Shown one piece after another: positions 1-9,960 of a DNA stretch of 64,000 nt. Source of the DNA: Gamarada debralockiae (Eukaryota; Ascomycota; Leotiomycetes; Helotiales; Hyphodiscaceae); NCBI GenBank assembly GCA_002803225.1, contig NXFV01001860.1:85482-149481 (forward strand), read 5' to 3'. The notes beneath the pieces were generated by a model. That model did not search any database, was not told the origin of the DNA, and worked only from the letters and a program-made list of their open reading frames with translations. The position numbers and the translations under genes were made by a program. Each line of letters starts with the position of its first letter. The stretch's first letter is position 1.

Positions 1-886
1 TCTCGAGGAAGACAGAGCAAGGGGCCTACGCCATTTTGACAGCGGTTTCGCTGTTGGAAGTATGATGGAATTTATTCTTGGTCACATGTTGGGGTGCCAG
101 TATTTCGGAGATGGGTCACCAAGGGCGTTAAGAGCTGTCTTTATTTGGAAGATTCGATGCAGGGTGAAGGCATGATTTTCTATCTTGGACTGATAAGAGA
201 TGTGCTGTCTGATCAATGCAATGTACGATCTCCCACAATATTGGCCAGTCAGAAGTCGCTCAGCTCGACGACCCCCTGCACGGCACTCGATTCTTGACAT
301 CCAAAGTTTCCGGTAAAAGCAGGGGCGACCCCTGAATTATGATAGCTTTACCCCTCATCAGCTTCTATTCTAGGTTTAAAGTCACATGCTCGGCTAAAAT
401 ATAGTGAGCGGGTTGCTGAATAGTAAACCGGCAGGGGTAAGATGTCAAATATTTAGCGAGTTCTAAATCAGGCACATTTTCTGCAAGTGATCTCTATTTT
501 TAACCCCTGTTCTCCACATCCGAGCACCAACCTGAAAACATCCAAAATGTTCGCCCAATCATCATCTCTCCTGATGGACATCACCACCTCGAAATAGCAT
601 CAAAAGAGCCTCTATTTGCATCCGGAGCGCTTATCCCCCAGATCTTCACCTTAATGGTCCAAGAGGGGAAGTTTAAATCGATATGTATATCTTCAAATGG
701 GTCAGGGACCCGTCATAAGTAGGGATTTTACCGCTCTCTTCAAAGTTATTCTGAGATTCAGCGCCTCAACCTCCTTTTCTATAATCATATATCACATCGT
801 CGAGACCTTCCAGAAGTCCTCCTTTGCTCCACAACCCGTGTTGTATGATTCTTCCTCACCACATTCATTGAAACTTTGCATTCGTC
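1..886. other. Upstream non-coding DNA
   Basis: No convincing gene is seen. The reading frames here are short, overlap on both strands and resemble no family known to me. The last 200 bases are pyrimidine-rich and probably hold the promoter and 5' leader of the gene starting at 887. Confidence 0.5.
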
Positions 887-2394
887 ATGGGTATCAGCAA
901 AGAAAGAATCTCCTCGCCTCTGGAAGCAGGTCCATCACTACACGATGCGAAACAGCTACCACCACAACTCACATCAGCTCTCGAATATGTTTCCGTCCGA
1001 TTAGCAAGAAAACGACTACACCTCTCCCTCATCGTAGTCCGCAAGGACGTTCAAATACCCGCAAACTCCTCTCCAACATTACCTCCACGATCCTCCTCTC
1101 CATCGCACTCGATAGCCACCTCTCCCGCGCGATCGCTTTTCGGCACTACATCGTCCACGGAATCCAATTTGCTGAGCCGACATTCAAGTAATGCCTCGAT
1201 CTCTGATTCCGCGTCGTCCTCATCGTCGTTTTCTCGCACAAAGTGGCCCGGATTGCCAGCACACCCAAAAGACCCTGCTATTGCTCCGTCGCCAACGTCC
1301 TCGACTTGCTCCTCGCCGAGCTCACAATGCAGCACACCTGCCAACACCCCAAATCCATACGGCATCTCTTTGATGCATGCCAGTACTTTGACACCCAAGG
1401 CGGAAAAGATCTTGCGCCATACTATCGCCAAAGCAGAGAAGAAATTCTCCATTGGGTAAAATCCTCACTTCCTCTTTCCCTTATTTCTTGTTCGTTACTG
1501 TCATCATTGCTTCGCAGTCACGAGATATTTACTTCAAACCGTGGGGGTGGTGCCTTCTATCAACCATTCGTGACATTCGAAGGAACAACAGTATCGATCT
1601 CTCGGTCTATTTACAATACCAAGTTATCAATCTTCTCAAAGTCAGTAAGTCCATAGCTAATTTTACGATGCTACAGATCCGGATGGCTCTCCTCCCAGCC
1701 ACTCACAAATGCCATTACCTGTCCCACAACAAACGATCTCATCCGCCGCTCTCTAGTTCAAAACAGCATCATCTTCACCTCCGCAGGTCTCACCCTCCTA
1801 GCCCTCGATCACGTATACACATTCAAATGCCACCTACACACCTACTCACGCACTCTCTCCCCCACCGATCTCACCGCCGCCGTCGACGAACTCCGTCGTC
1901 TAGTCCTCGCCCAACACGGTCGCCGCATCACGAAAGGCTACCTGATGCGGGCCTACGACTGGCTCGGCGTATCTCTCGCCGCACTCGTTGATGTAAACGA
2001 AGGCTACAAGGTAGCTTACGGCGGCGAGAAGCGGACTGGAGGCATTGAAGTCCAGGATGAGAGTCGCAAGAGCCCACCGCCACTGAAGACGAGCTTTAAG
2101 ATGGAGGAGATCAAGATGATGAAGTTGAGTGTTAGCTCTTATGGCAAGGACGCGGATGCGAGTCCTAAGGAGGTGATTCGGGAGGTGCAAGTTGGTGAGA
2201 GTGCGAAGGGTCCTGATAGTGGGCTGAGTATTGGTAGCCCGGAGGTGAAAGAAGACAGAGGTCCCCATAGAAGGGGCCCAGTGACTCCGAATGGGTTTGA
2301 GGATATTACGCCTGTTACTAAGGGCGAGTGGTGCTTTTTGATGGTCGGTGAGGGGTGGAAGGCGGCGAGGACTGTGGCTGTCGAGACTTGTTAA
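887..2394 (+). CDS. Conserved fungal hypothetical protein (DUF7582-like)
   Basis: Two-exon model: 887-1455 and 1677-2394, giving about 428 residues. The N-terminus (LTSALEYVSVRLARKRLHL) is followed by a Ser/Pro-rich stretch. A conserved block (TLTPKAEKILRHTIAKAEKK) comes just before the intron, and the second exon carries segments such as LIRRSLVQNSIIF and YLMRAYDWLGVSLAALVDVN. This arrangement matches, from memory, a family of uncharacterised Pezizomycotina proteins (DUF7582); its function is unknown. The 221-base intron is long for this window. The alternative is an extra exon at 1518-1640, which is open and in frame, but it would leave an intron of only 36 bases. No signal peptide or membrane segment is visible. 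The gene is surely coding; the family name is less sure. Confidence 0.7.
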
Positions 2395-3103
2395 TGCTGG
2401 TTCAAAATTTCTATCCTTGGCAGGTTTGGTGTTTGAATGTCGGGAAGCAAGAGCTGCGACCAGACGTGAAGGGTTTATCATTGGAGCAAGGCCATTCCGG
2501 AGTTTGGTGCATTGGTTGGGCTGCGTGGGGTTGGAGATCCTCGCATAGTATTATACAGATTAGACAGATAAGAGTCGTGTCCAATCATCTAGTAGCCCGA
2601 AAATGCAAGTGCAGGAATCTGTGAAGCTTCTTCATGCTGCGAATGTCCCCTCACTGGGTCACGTGGGTGGGTACCAAAAGGGAAGGGCCAGAACCCGCTA
2701 AGCCCAATCGAGGGACCGACTGGACCGACGAGGCTTTTTTGAAAACCACAACACAAATATGTGCAATTTATTGATAGCGATCTTGTTGTACTTGCTCCCT
2801 ATCTAGAAGCGCTTGGATTTCATCTCGATTCCGAAAGATCAAGTACCTTCGCAGCCGTTAACTTCCGTCTCGAATGACTAACTAAGTGACTACTAGCTAG
2901 AACTAAGCAGCACGAGATCGTGGCCGCTTTCAATCGGTCTGTGAAGTAAGTCTATGTATATGGGCATTGATCTTGCAGGAATCGGGGACGATTGTTCAGC
3001 ATAAGGATCGATGCTATTCAATCCGGAAAGGATTGACTTCTAACTCTTGTGGGAGGTCGACTGAGAGCTTCTCCGATCACTCTTTGGTCTCTCTTTGACT
3101 AGA
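2395..3103. other. Intergenic region
   Basis: This holds the 3' end of the preceding gene and the promoter and leader of the Zn2Cys6 gene. No RNA gene or repeat is seen. Confidence 0.5.
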
Positions 3104-5986
3104 ATGGCGCAAAATGCAGACAGGCGGCAAGATAATTGTCAAAGCTTCACCGAAAGTAAGAGTATTTTAAATGATGATTTAGGTGGGCTAACTGAGTGCA
3201 GCCTCATGCGCTCCTCCGTCTTCTGGAACAGATATCACACAACCAATGATTAATCAACTGGACGAGATCAACGAGCCACCATTTGCTCAAGAGGTCGATA
3301 CATTTAAGTGGGATGACGATTTTTTCCTCGTCGGCCTCAACAACGAGGCCCCCTTTAGGATCGATGATTTCGACGATTTCGGCGAGGATCTCGCAATCTT
3401 GTTCTCAGAGCCAGAATCTCTCAACGTGCCTATCTCCGCGTCGGCAAATCTTGAGTTTGCCGAAGTATCTGGTAGTCCACCCATCCTACCAGCTTCCTCA
3501 GAAGTCACTCTAGGCAGGCCAAACGCGCTCAATCACGTCCACCTGTCCAGCGTGGATCCTTCGCTCTCATTCTCAAGTCTCGAATTATCCAAAGACCTTT
3601 CAACCCCTCTACGAATTTCTGACCCTGCCGGGACTTTTGGAGCTTCTCTCGTAACATCAACTTCTACAGAGGTCACTCCAAATGCGCCAAAAGTGCAGAA
3701 GTCGGAATTAGGTGAGTTTTCAAAACTCATTTTACTTTCTTATTCAAACTAACAAGGGTGAAAGATATGAATGATCCATACATCTTAGATCTCTACACCC
3801 AACTCGCTGTCTTCCAACATGATAATATGAGAAACGAAGTAGCATTTGACAATTCGGACCATTCTAAACAAGACATTCTTCATGCACTTGCTCGCAAGCT
3901 CGATCTTGAGTATGAGCACTCACTTCGTCTCCGACGCGTCACAATCTCCAAGGCGCCATGGATCGATTCGAGAAAAATGGAAGTTTCCCTTGGAGCTGAA
4001 TACTCATCGTTGGTCCCAAGTGTTGCATCCTCGGCTGGTGAACTGGGCTTTGGACTCGAGCAGACCAATGGGGTTTCAAATCACTCATCCACCGACTATC
4101 CTTCAATCGAAATATCAAATAGACAGGATAGATTGGGCCCCAAAATTCATGATGTGGGAGGAATTCAAGCAAATATACATGAGCCGAAGACCACTAAAGA
4201 TCAGCATGAGTTCGTCTTCCTCTCGGACCCCGGGGTTTCAGAGCAAAAGGCGCCTTTTCGAGGAAGACGTGGTCCTGTTGGCAAGATTGCTCGTGAAGCA
4301 GCAAAGGCTGTGAAAACTGTTGGAGCTTGCTGGAAATGCAAGTATCTTCGCAAGAAGGTACGAAAACCCCTGTCATCTTGTTCCAAACCCCCCTATTCTG
4401 ACTTGAGGCAGTGCAGTGGTAATCCTAACAGTCCTTGCGAGACATGCCTGAAGGGAGAGAATGAATCCACTTGGCAATCTATTGGCTGCAGACGAGGGCC
4501 TCTCGAATACCATATATTTCGTGTTAACATCTGTCCAAGGTCCAGTCATGATCCTCCTGACCACACATCATCACATTCGAGTTCCGTCCTGTCAGGAGCC
4601 CAGACGAATCCATGTTCTCGGCGGAGCGTCAAAGAGAAACATAGGATCGAACGAGATGGACAATCTATCGAGGATGTTATCTCAGATATTCACTTGCAAT
4701 TGAGTGAAATGCGTGCTTCTGAGTGTGTTCTCAAGGTTAATCATGTCTATGAGCTTCAACCCTTGTTATGCCGCGCGGTCTTGCCTTACGTCGGCTCAGA
4801 ATACGTACGTTTTTGTTTGCTACAGTCCTTTAGATTGGAACGGTGTTGCTAATATAGTAGGCAGGAGCTATTGATAAAAACATCTCTCACAACCTTACGC
4901 AGCTGTCTTAAGGTAGCACGAGTCGAGACATCTGGAAAGATGAGCGCCCAAGTCCACCGAGCATGTAAAAAATCTACTTGCACCGTCGAGTCCTCAAGAG
5001 ACTTTGATGGGCAGTTGGAAGCATACCTGAATGAACTTTCAAGGGTGATGTTCAAGAAGAAAAGCCTACGAGGCGACAAAGGCTGGTGGGGTCCCACCTT
5101 CTACGGCCTTTGCATCCAGAGCTTGGTCAGAAGCTGTCTTATTTCTGTTGTCGAACTCCGGACCGGGACATTGTCCGATTCAAATTCACCGAGGCAATAT
5201 CTGCAACTTGCAGTTCGACTATTTGTAGCCCTTTCTCCCGGATTAGATGCTTTTATGCGTGGCGATGATCTGTGTGTGGAAGCTCTCCTCCAGGCTCCTG
5301 AGTTCAGACGAATCCGTGCGAGGTGGATTAGTGGGACTCGTCAGAGCTCTTCAAAGTACCTTCAGAGTTTATTCTGCATCGATAACGGAGTCTTTCTGTC
5401 TGAACTGTCTCGCATGGAGAGCAGTCTGAAATCTGACGACAAGACAGTCAGCGTCGACACCGTCCACGACCAGCCACTCCAAGACTATCAGCAAATCCAA
5501 CTGATAGACCCAGGCTCACCCATTAACGACCATGTCCCCTATCGCCGTTTCCTCGTAGATTCACGTCAAGAAAGACTGTGGCGACTGCAAGAACGAGTAC
5601 GATTGAACACTGCAAGACTCATTCGAAGAGTATGGAGAGGCTACCAAGCTAGAATAGAACTCGCAGGTGTTCGGAGGGGCAACTTGGGGCCTATAAAAAT
5701 AGGAGGAGGTGTTTCGGAATCAGACCAAGGTGAAAAGGTGGGAAGTCCCGATGATGATACATCCATGATAGACACCAGCCGCGCAGCAGTTGATTCCGAC
5801 GATACCCAAGACCGCATCAATCGTTTAGAAGTTGTTCCGGCACCAATGATTGATGGGGCAGAAACCAACAGCCTAGCACCTCCACCTGTCGCTCCTGTCG
5901 ACAGTGCTTCGATGCCGCCGTCAACGTATGGACAATATCATAAGCCGGATATTAATGCACCCATAGACTACATTCTTTGGACGTGA
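3104..5986 (+). CDS. Zn2Cys6-type transcription factor with IQ-like motif
   Basis: Five exons (3104-3155, 3202-3711, 3765-4357, 4412-4804, 4865-5986) encode about 889 residues; all phases agree. The zinc cluster lies at residues 376-411, with cysteines at 376, 379, 386, 394, 397 and 411. The last spacing is 13 residues and contains the W..IGC.RG signature of one fungal subfamily. The 4358-4411 intron falls between the second and third cysteine. Around residues 764-781 a basic helix (ARLIRRVWRGYQARIE) resembles a degenerate IQ calmodulin-binding motif. The N-terminal region is acidic and Ser-rich, as in activation regions. It probably binds DNA in the nucleus; its targets are unknown. The stop at 5984-5986 lies just inside a possible HMG box that continues in other frames downstream, so the C-terminus may be truncated. 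Confidence 0.8.
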
Positions 5987-6300
5987 TCTTCTCCAAAAGC
6001 ATGAGCGGTTATTTCGAAGGGAAGATTTTGCCCCTTACGACAACCCCGAAACCTGTTGGTGAGGACTGGCAAAACGTGCCACCTGCTGAGAATGAGCAGC
6101 TTGTTAGTGAGACCGGGGCAAAAATGTCGCCAGCTGAGAAGCAGCCATATATACTGGAGGCATTTTCAGCAAAGGAAAGATATGAGAACGAGCTTGCTGA
6201 GTTCAAGAAAACTAGTTGATACGGAGAGTACTCACAGTACTTGGCGGAATTTGAAACTCCACAGAGTCCACAGTCGGATCAGCAACAAGGTATGTTGAGA
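5940..6300 (+). pseudogene. Broken HMG-box-like segment
   Basis: Downstream of the Zn2Cys6 stop, three reading frames each hold part of what resembles one HMG box. The upstream gene's own frame ends in INAPIDYILW. The next frame gives RDLLQKHERLFRR near 5983-6025. The frame of 5977-6219 gives GEDWQNVPP and then MSPAEKQPY with AKERYENELAEFKK, which fits helix 3 of the box. After an in-frame TGA at 6217-6219 the same frame stays protein-like (YSQYLAEFETP) to about 6290. The HMG assignment comes from motif spacing and the tryptophan/tyrosine positions. Either small indels have broken a C-terminal domain of the preceding gene, or this is a separate decayed gene. Unrecognised introns cannot be excluded. 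Confidence 0.45.
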
Positions 6301-6865
6301 TAAATGTTGACTCCTTTCGAAGTAGAATTGCGAGACTTTAAATCTTACTAGTCTTTGTAGTGACGACCGACCTCGATGTCTCACGGCAAGTAGGACCAGC
6401 AACTATACCAATGAACTCGTCACCCATCTACTAGGAAGCCTCTGGGGCTGGTAGGAACAAAAGCTATGTCCCGGTAATTTTTACTCTAGCACAAGCTGTT
6501 GAAATGCAGAAATGACGCGTGAGGAGGAAGCCAAGATTTAGTGCCCCTGAAGTCATTGGTCTGGATAAATTTATCAATGGAACTTATGAGATGAAGAACG
6601 GCATGATTTCTGAAAACATGGACTGAGATGGTCGAATGTGGCCGTCTGGATTCAGAGGAAATCATCATGAAGTGGTTTGACACCTCTCAGGGAGATCGCA
6701 GGGACAAGTCTCGGTCGCGAGATCCGCAGGTAGAGCAATGACTCGTCATTCAGGACTGCACAGGGTTATTGGCTTCGATATTTTAATCAGACTTGATCAG
6801 ATGACCCTTAAAAGCTTCAAGTACCAGTCATATTCAAAGTGTCCTCATCTATAACCCTTCATCAC
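6301..6865. other. Intergenic region
   Basis: I see no supported gene. A few weak protein-like stretches just after 6300 may be further decay products of the HMG-like segment. Confidence 0.4.
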
Positions 6866-7331
6866 TCAAAAGTCCAAAGAATAAACGGCCGCCAACCCAA
6901 TATAATAATTCCCCGCACATTCCCCGGCCCATCGCGTACCCCTGATCAATACCCTGATCATTATTACCACACGGCGCGCACACATCACCATCATAAACCG
7001 GAAGTGCACTGATAGCATTTCCGCACCAGTATTGGCCTGGGTAATCGACCACAGCATGGTATTGAGTTGCATGGGAACGGCAGAGGGCAGCGCAGAGAGG
7101 ATTGTTTTTTTTTTGGGGCGGAGTGTAGGTTACGGATGTGATGGTGGAGGAGCTGGTGAAGGGGTTGGATTGCGCGCCGAGATAGATCACGTAGTGGTAG
7201 CCTGTTGTTTCACTGGGTGGTGTTAGTTGGTGAGGTGGAGGGTGGGAGAAGGGAGAGGAGAGGGGATGTACGCTTGGCGGGTGGTGAGATGGCGTGAGCG
7301 AAGGGTGGAGTGGATGGCTGCTCCCACTCAT
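6866..7331 (-). pseudogene. WSC-domain-like gene, apparently frameshifted
   Basis: On the minus strand, 7212 down to about 6920 encodes a WSC-like cysteine pattern: CAALCRSHATQYHAVV, then YWCGNAIS, then VCAPCGNN. The expected domain end (CAGNYYIGLAAVYS) follows, but in a different frame that stops at 6866. A good intron precedes the domain, with a GTACAT donor near 7272, branch ACTAAC and acceptor CCCAG ending at 7213. A possible upstream ATG at 7331 does not join in frame, so the start is uncertain. WSC domains bind carbohydrate in wall sensors and secreted oxidases. Here only one domain and no enzyme part is seen. The frame break within the domain suggests a pseudogene or a sequencing error. 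Confidence 0.45.
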
Positions 7332-8504
7332 GGGGAGAGGAGGAAGGAGAGTGTCATGATAAGGGACGTTTTGCTTGTGGAGAGCATATTGAAGTAAAGT
7401 AATTCGAGAGGGCCTTTGATAAATGGAGATTTCTTGAATGTTGACAAAACGCTGATGATTGATGCTCCGATAACAAAACAACTAAGGAAAGAACAACGCA
7501 TTATATAGGGATCTTAATCCCTACTTCATAGTCCAAAGCTCAAAACCAGTACTTGCCAGTTCGTGGCCGAGTTGAGATACGGCGATGGACGAGACCATTG
7601 TTATCGAGTATGTCTTCATCCGAAGCATTGTGCAGCCTCAGCCAGCCTCGAGAAACTCTTCCAAGTGGGATGCGACGCTCTCCGCGACCATCGCACATGA
7701 ACTCCAAGAATTCGTGAGGAAATAAGAGGTGGAATACGTTTTGAAGTTACATTAATTCAAGCTCAGCCAGCCCGGCTAGAGTTTCGTTGGAGTCATCAGG
7801 AGGCGACCTTCACTTGAAGTTCAAGTTCCTAGGATAGATAGCACTGATCGCGAAAGAAGATTTCGCTATCTCTGCATCAGTACGGTCGTTGAAGCAATGC
7901 TGCGCAATATGAAAAGCTTGTTAATCGACAATATAGGGTCCAACATCTAATCTGGCTAATATACCTGCGTGACTTCCAGCTATCAAATGTCAAGATTGGC
8001 GCTTGTGAGGTAAAGACCTGGCCACTTGCGCGGCTATGATCCGAATTGATCATATTAAGTGTCCGAAGGAGGACATTGCATCACTTGAAAGATATACCAG
8101 CTTAAAGTAAATCATGCGTGCCTCCGCACTTGGAGTTCAATAGTTGTGGAAACTTCGGGACATGGCATATACGAAGCCAACCTTGGTAGCATTCTGCCAA
8201 GGGCATTGTTATTCTTGCCAAATTGCAACATGCGGTGCACGCTGCAAAGTTATATGAGGAACGTATGGGTGCCTGGTGCTGGAACAGAATCATGACTCGG
8301 TCTAGCCAGTTTCCAAGAACAGAGGCGAGCTGAAAAGTAATGAATGGCAATCGAAGAGTGCTCCTCGCAGCATCATTTCTTTTGGAAAAGTTGCTCCAAG
8401 TTCGTCAAGTGGAAGCAAGGAGATCTATTCATGGTGGATTGAGTGCCAGGTGATCATTTGAGGAGTAAAACCGGGGTATCATTCTTCGCAACTTTCACAT
8501 CTGC
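7332..8504. other. Intergenic region
   Basis: About 1.2 kb with no supported gene. Short frames on both strands show no recognisable motif and no consistent splice structure. Confidence 0.5.
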
Positions 8505-9704
8505 CTACCATCCATATTTACTACTAGCCTCAGCCCTATTGCTCTTCCCCTTCGCGAAACTCTCCTCCAAAGCCTCCTTTTGACTCTGCGCCGCATTGAC
8601 CAATTGCTTTAAGCTGTGCTTGCCAGGAGCGATAGCTCTGACAGGGTTATGAACCACTTGTTCACCAGTAGCACGGAGCTCCTCGTTACGTAGGTATTCT
8701 TCGTCCGTGTTGAAGTTGATGATTTTGGTAGCTGATTGCATGCCGCGGGCGCCCTTTTGTCTTCCAAATAGCTGACGTCGCTCTGCGGCTGATAGCTTGA
8801 GGTCCCCAGCTATATCATCAAGAGATTGGGATATCGGTGGTGTGGGCACTGCCGGAGGGGCCATGTGGGTTGTTGTTGGTGTGTAGTCTTCGTAGGATGG
8901 ATGGAGACCGTCTAGATCTGCCTCTGCCTCCTCGTCCTCTCCCTCATTGGTCTCGTACAACATAGGTTGGTATTCTCCACTCGGCTTTGGGATGAAAGAG
9001 CTTGTTGGTTCTGTTGACATTGAGAATAATGATACTTTGGGCCGTTGTGCAGGCTTCTCTGGCTGAGGGGCAGCGGGTGTCGTGGGTGCGGAAGTCGTAG
9101 CAGCTGGTGCGGTAGTCCCTGGGGGCACCGGCTTCTTCTTCTTCGCTGGCTTTCTGGCTACCGAGAGAGGTTTGAACATCAACGGCTTTCCCACCAATTT
9201 GACCTCCTCTGCTGGTTTCTGCTCTCCGTTTTGAGCGGCTTTCGGAGGTGGGAGATTCAATCCAAAGCCGTAATTCGTAGCCTTCGACTCGCCATATCCA
9301 TCATATGTATCCTCCGCGTAGTCACTCTCGGACTTAGGCTCCCTACTGAATCCAGGTGCTGCGCCAGTTTTTAAGTTAACTCCAGCTCCAAGACCCTTCT
9401 TCGCTGTATTGCCGCCACCGAGTGTCGCCGCAGTTTGTCCTGTACGTTTTGGCGGAGGCAACAACGAGTTGAAGCCACTGAATGCACCTCCTCCAGTCTT
9501 GACTTTCTTCGCAGGTGGCTCATCCGTATGGGTATCGTTTTTCAAGGCGGCTTGGGGTAGGGAGACTCGGATTTTGCCTGGGTTTGATCGATCGACGACT
9601 TTTTGAAATGCTGGTTTTGATGGATTTGCTGCGGGTTTCACTGCAACTTTTGGAGTCTCCTCGACATCCGAAGCATCGGAATCTGAGTAATCAACGAGGC
9701 CCAT
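8505..9704 (-). CDS. PRCC-like protein (mitotic checkpoint/splicing-associated family)
   Basis: A single exon of 399 residues starts MGLVDYSDSDASD, the usual acidic opening of this family. A long Pro/Ala/Lys-rich low-complexity middle follows. The C-terminus is conserved: a KIINFNTDEEYLRNEEL segment, then SLKQLVNAAQSQKEALEES and the terminal SSKYGW, comparable to the end of animal PRCC. PRCC proteins are nuclear, bind MAD2B in animals and co-purify with splicing factors; the exact fungal role is not settled. The gene is divergent from SIN1, with about 256 bases between the start codons, which must hold both promoters. Basic patches such as PAKKKKPVPP could act as nuclear signals. The family call rests mainly on the C-terminal block. 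Confidence 0.75.
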   Translation of the reverse strand: MGLVDYSDSDASDVEETPKVAVKPAANPSKPAFQKVVDRSNPGKIRVSLPQAALKNDTHTDEPPAKKVKTGGGAFSGFNSLLPPPKRTGQTAATLGGGNTAKKGLGAGVNLKTGAAPGFSREPKSESDYAEDTYDGYGESKATNYGFGLNLPPPKAAQNGEQKPAEEVKLVGKPLMFKPLSVARKPAKKKKPVPPGTTAPAATTSAPTTPAAPQPEKPAQRPKVSLFSMSTEPTSSFIPKPSGEYQPMLYETNEGEDEEAEADLDGLHPSYEDYTPTTTHMAPPAVPTPPISQSLDDIAGDLKLSAAERRQLFGRQKGARGMQSATKIINFNTDEEYLRNEELRATGEQVVHNPVRAIAPGKHSLKQLVNAAQSQKEALEESFAKGKSNRAEASSKYGW

Positions 9705-9960
9705 CTTGAAGGTGCAAGTAAGTGTGCCGTTTGAACGTTGATGTTTTTACAAAGGACAAATTCGGAAGGCTGATGGTTGAACATCCCTGTCGCCGCGCTA
9801 ACGCATCAGTGACCCCAACTTCACCACAAGGCTGACTTCTCTCATCTCTCCACACGATATGAACAACTAACAAGCTTCAGCCTTGAGCAACCCTACTTCC
9901 TATTCTACAATACTGAAAACACATCGAGCTTGGTTGTCTGGAACAATCAGAGCAAACACG

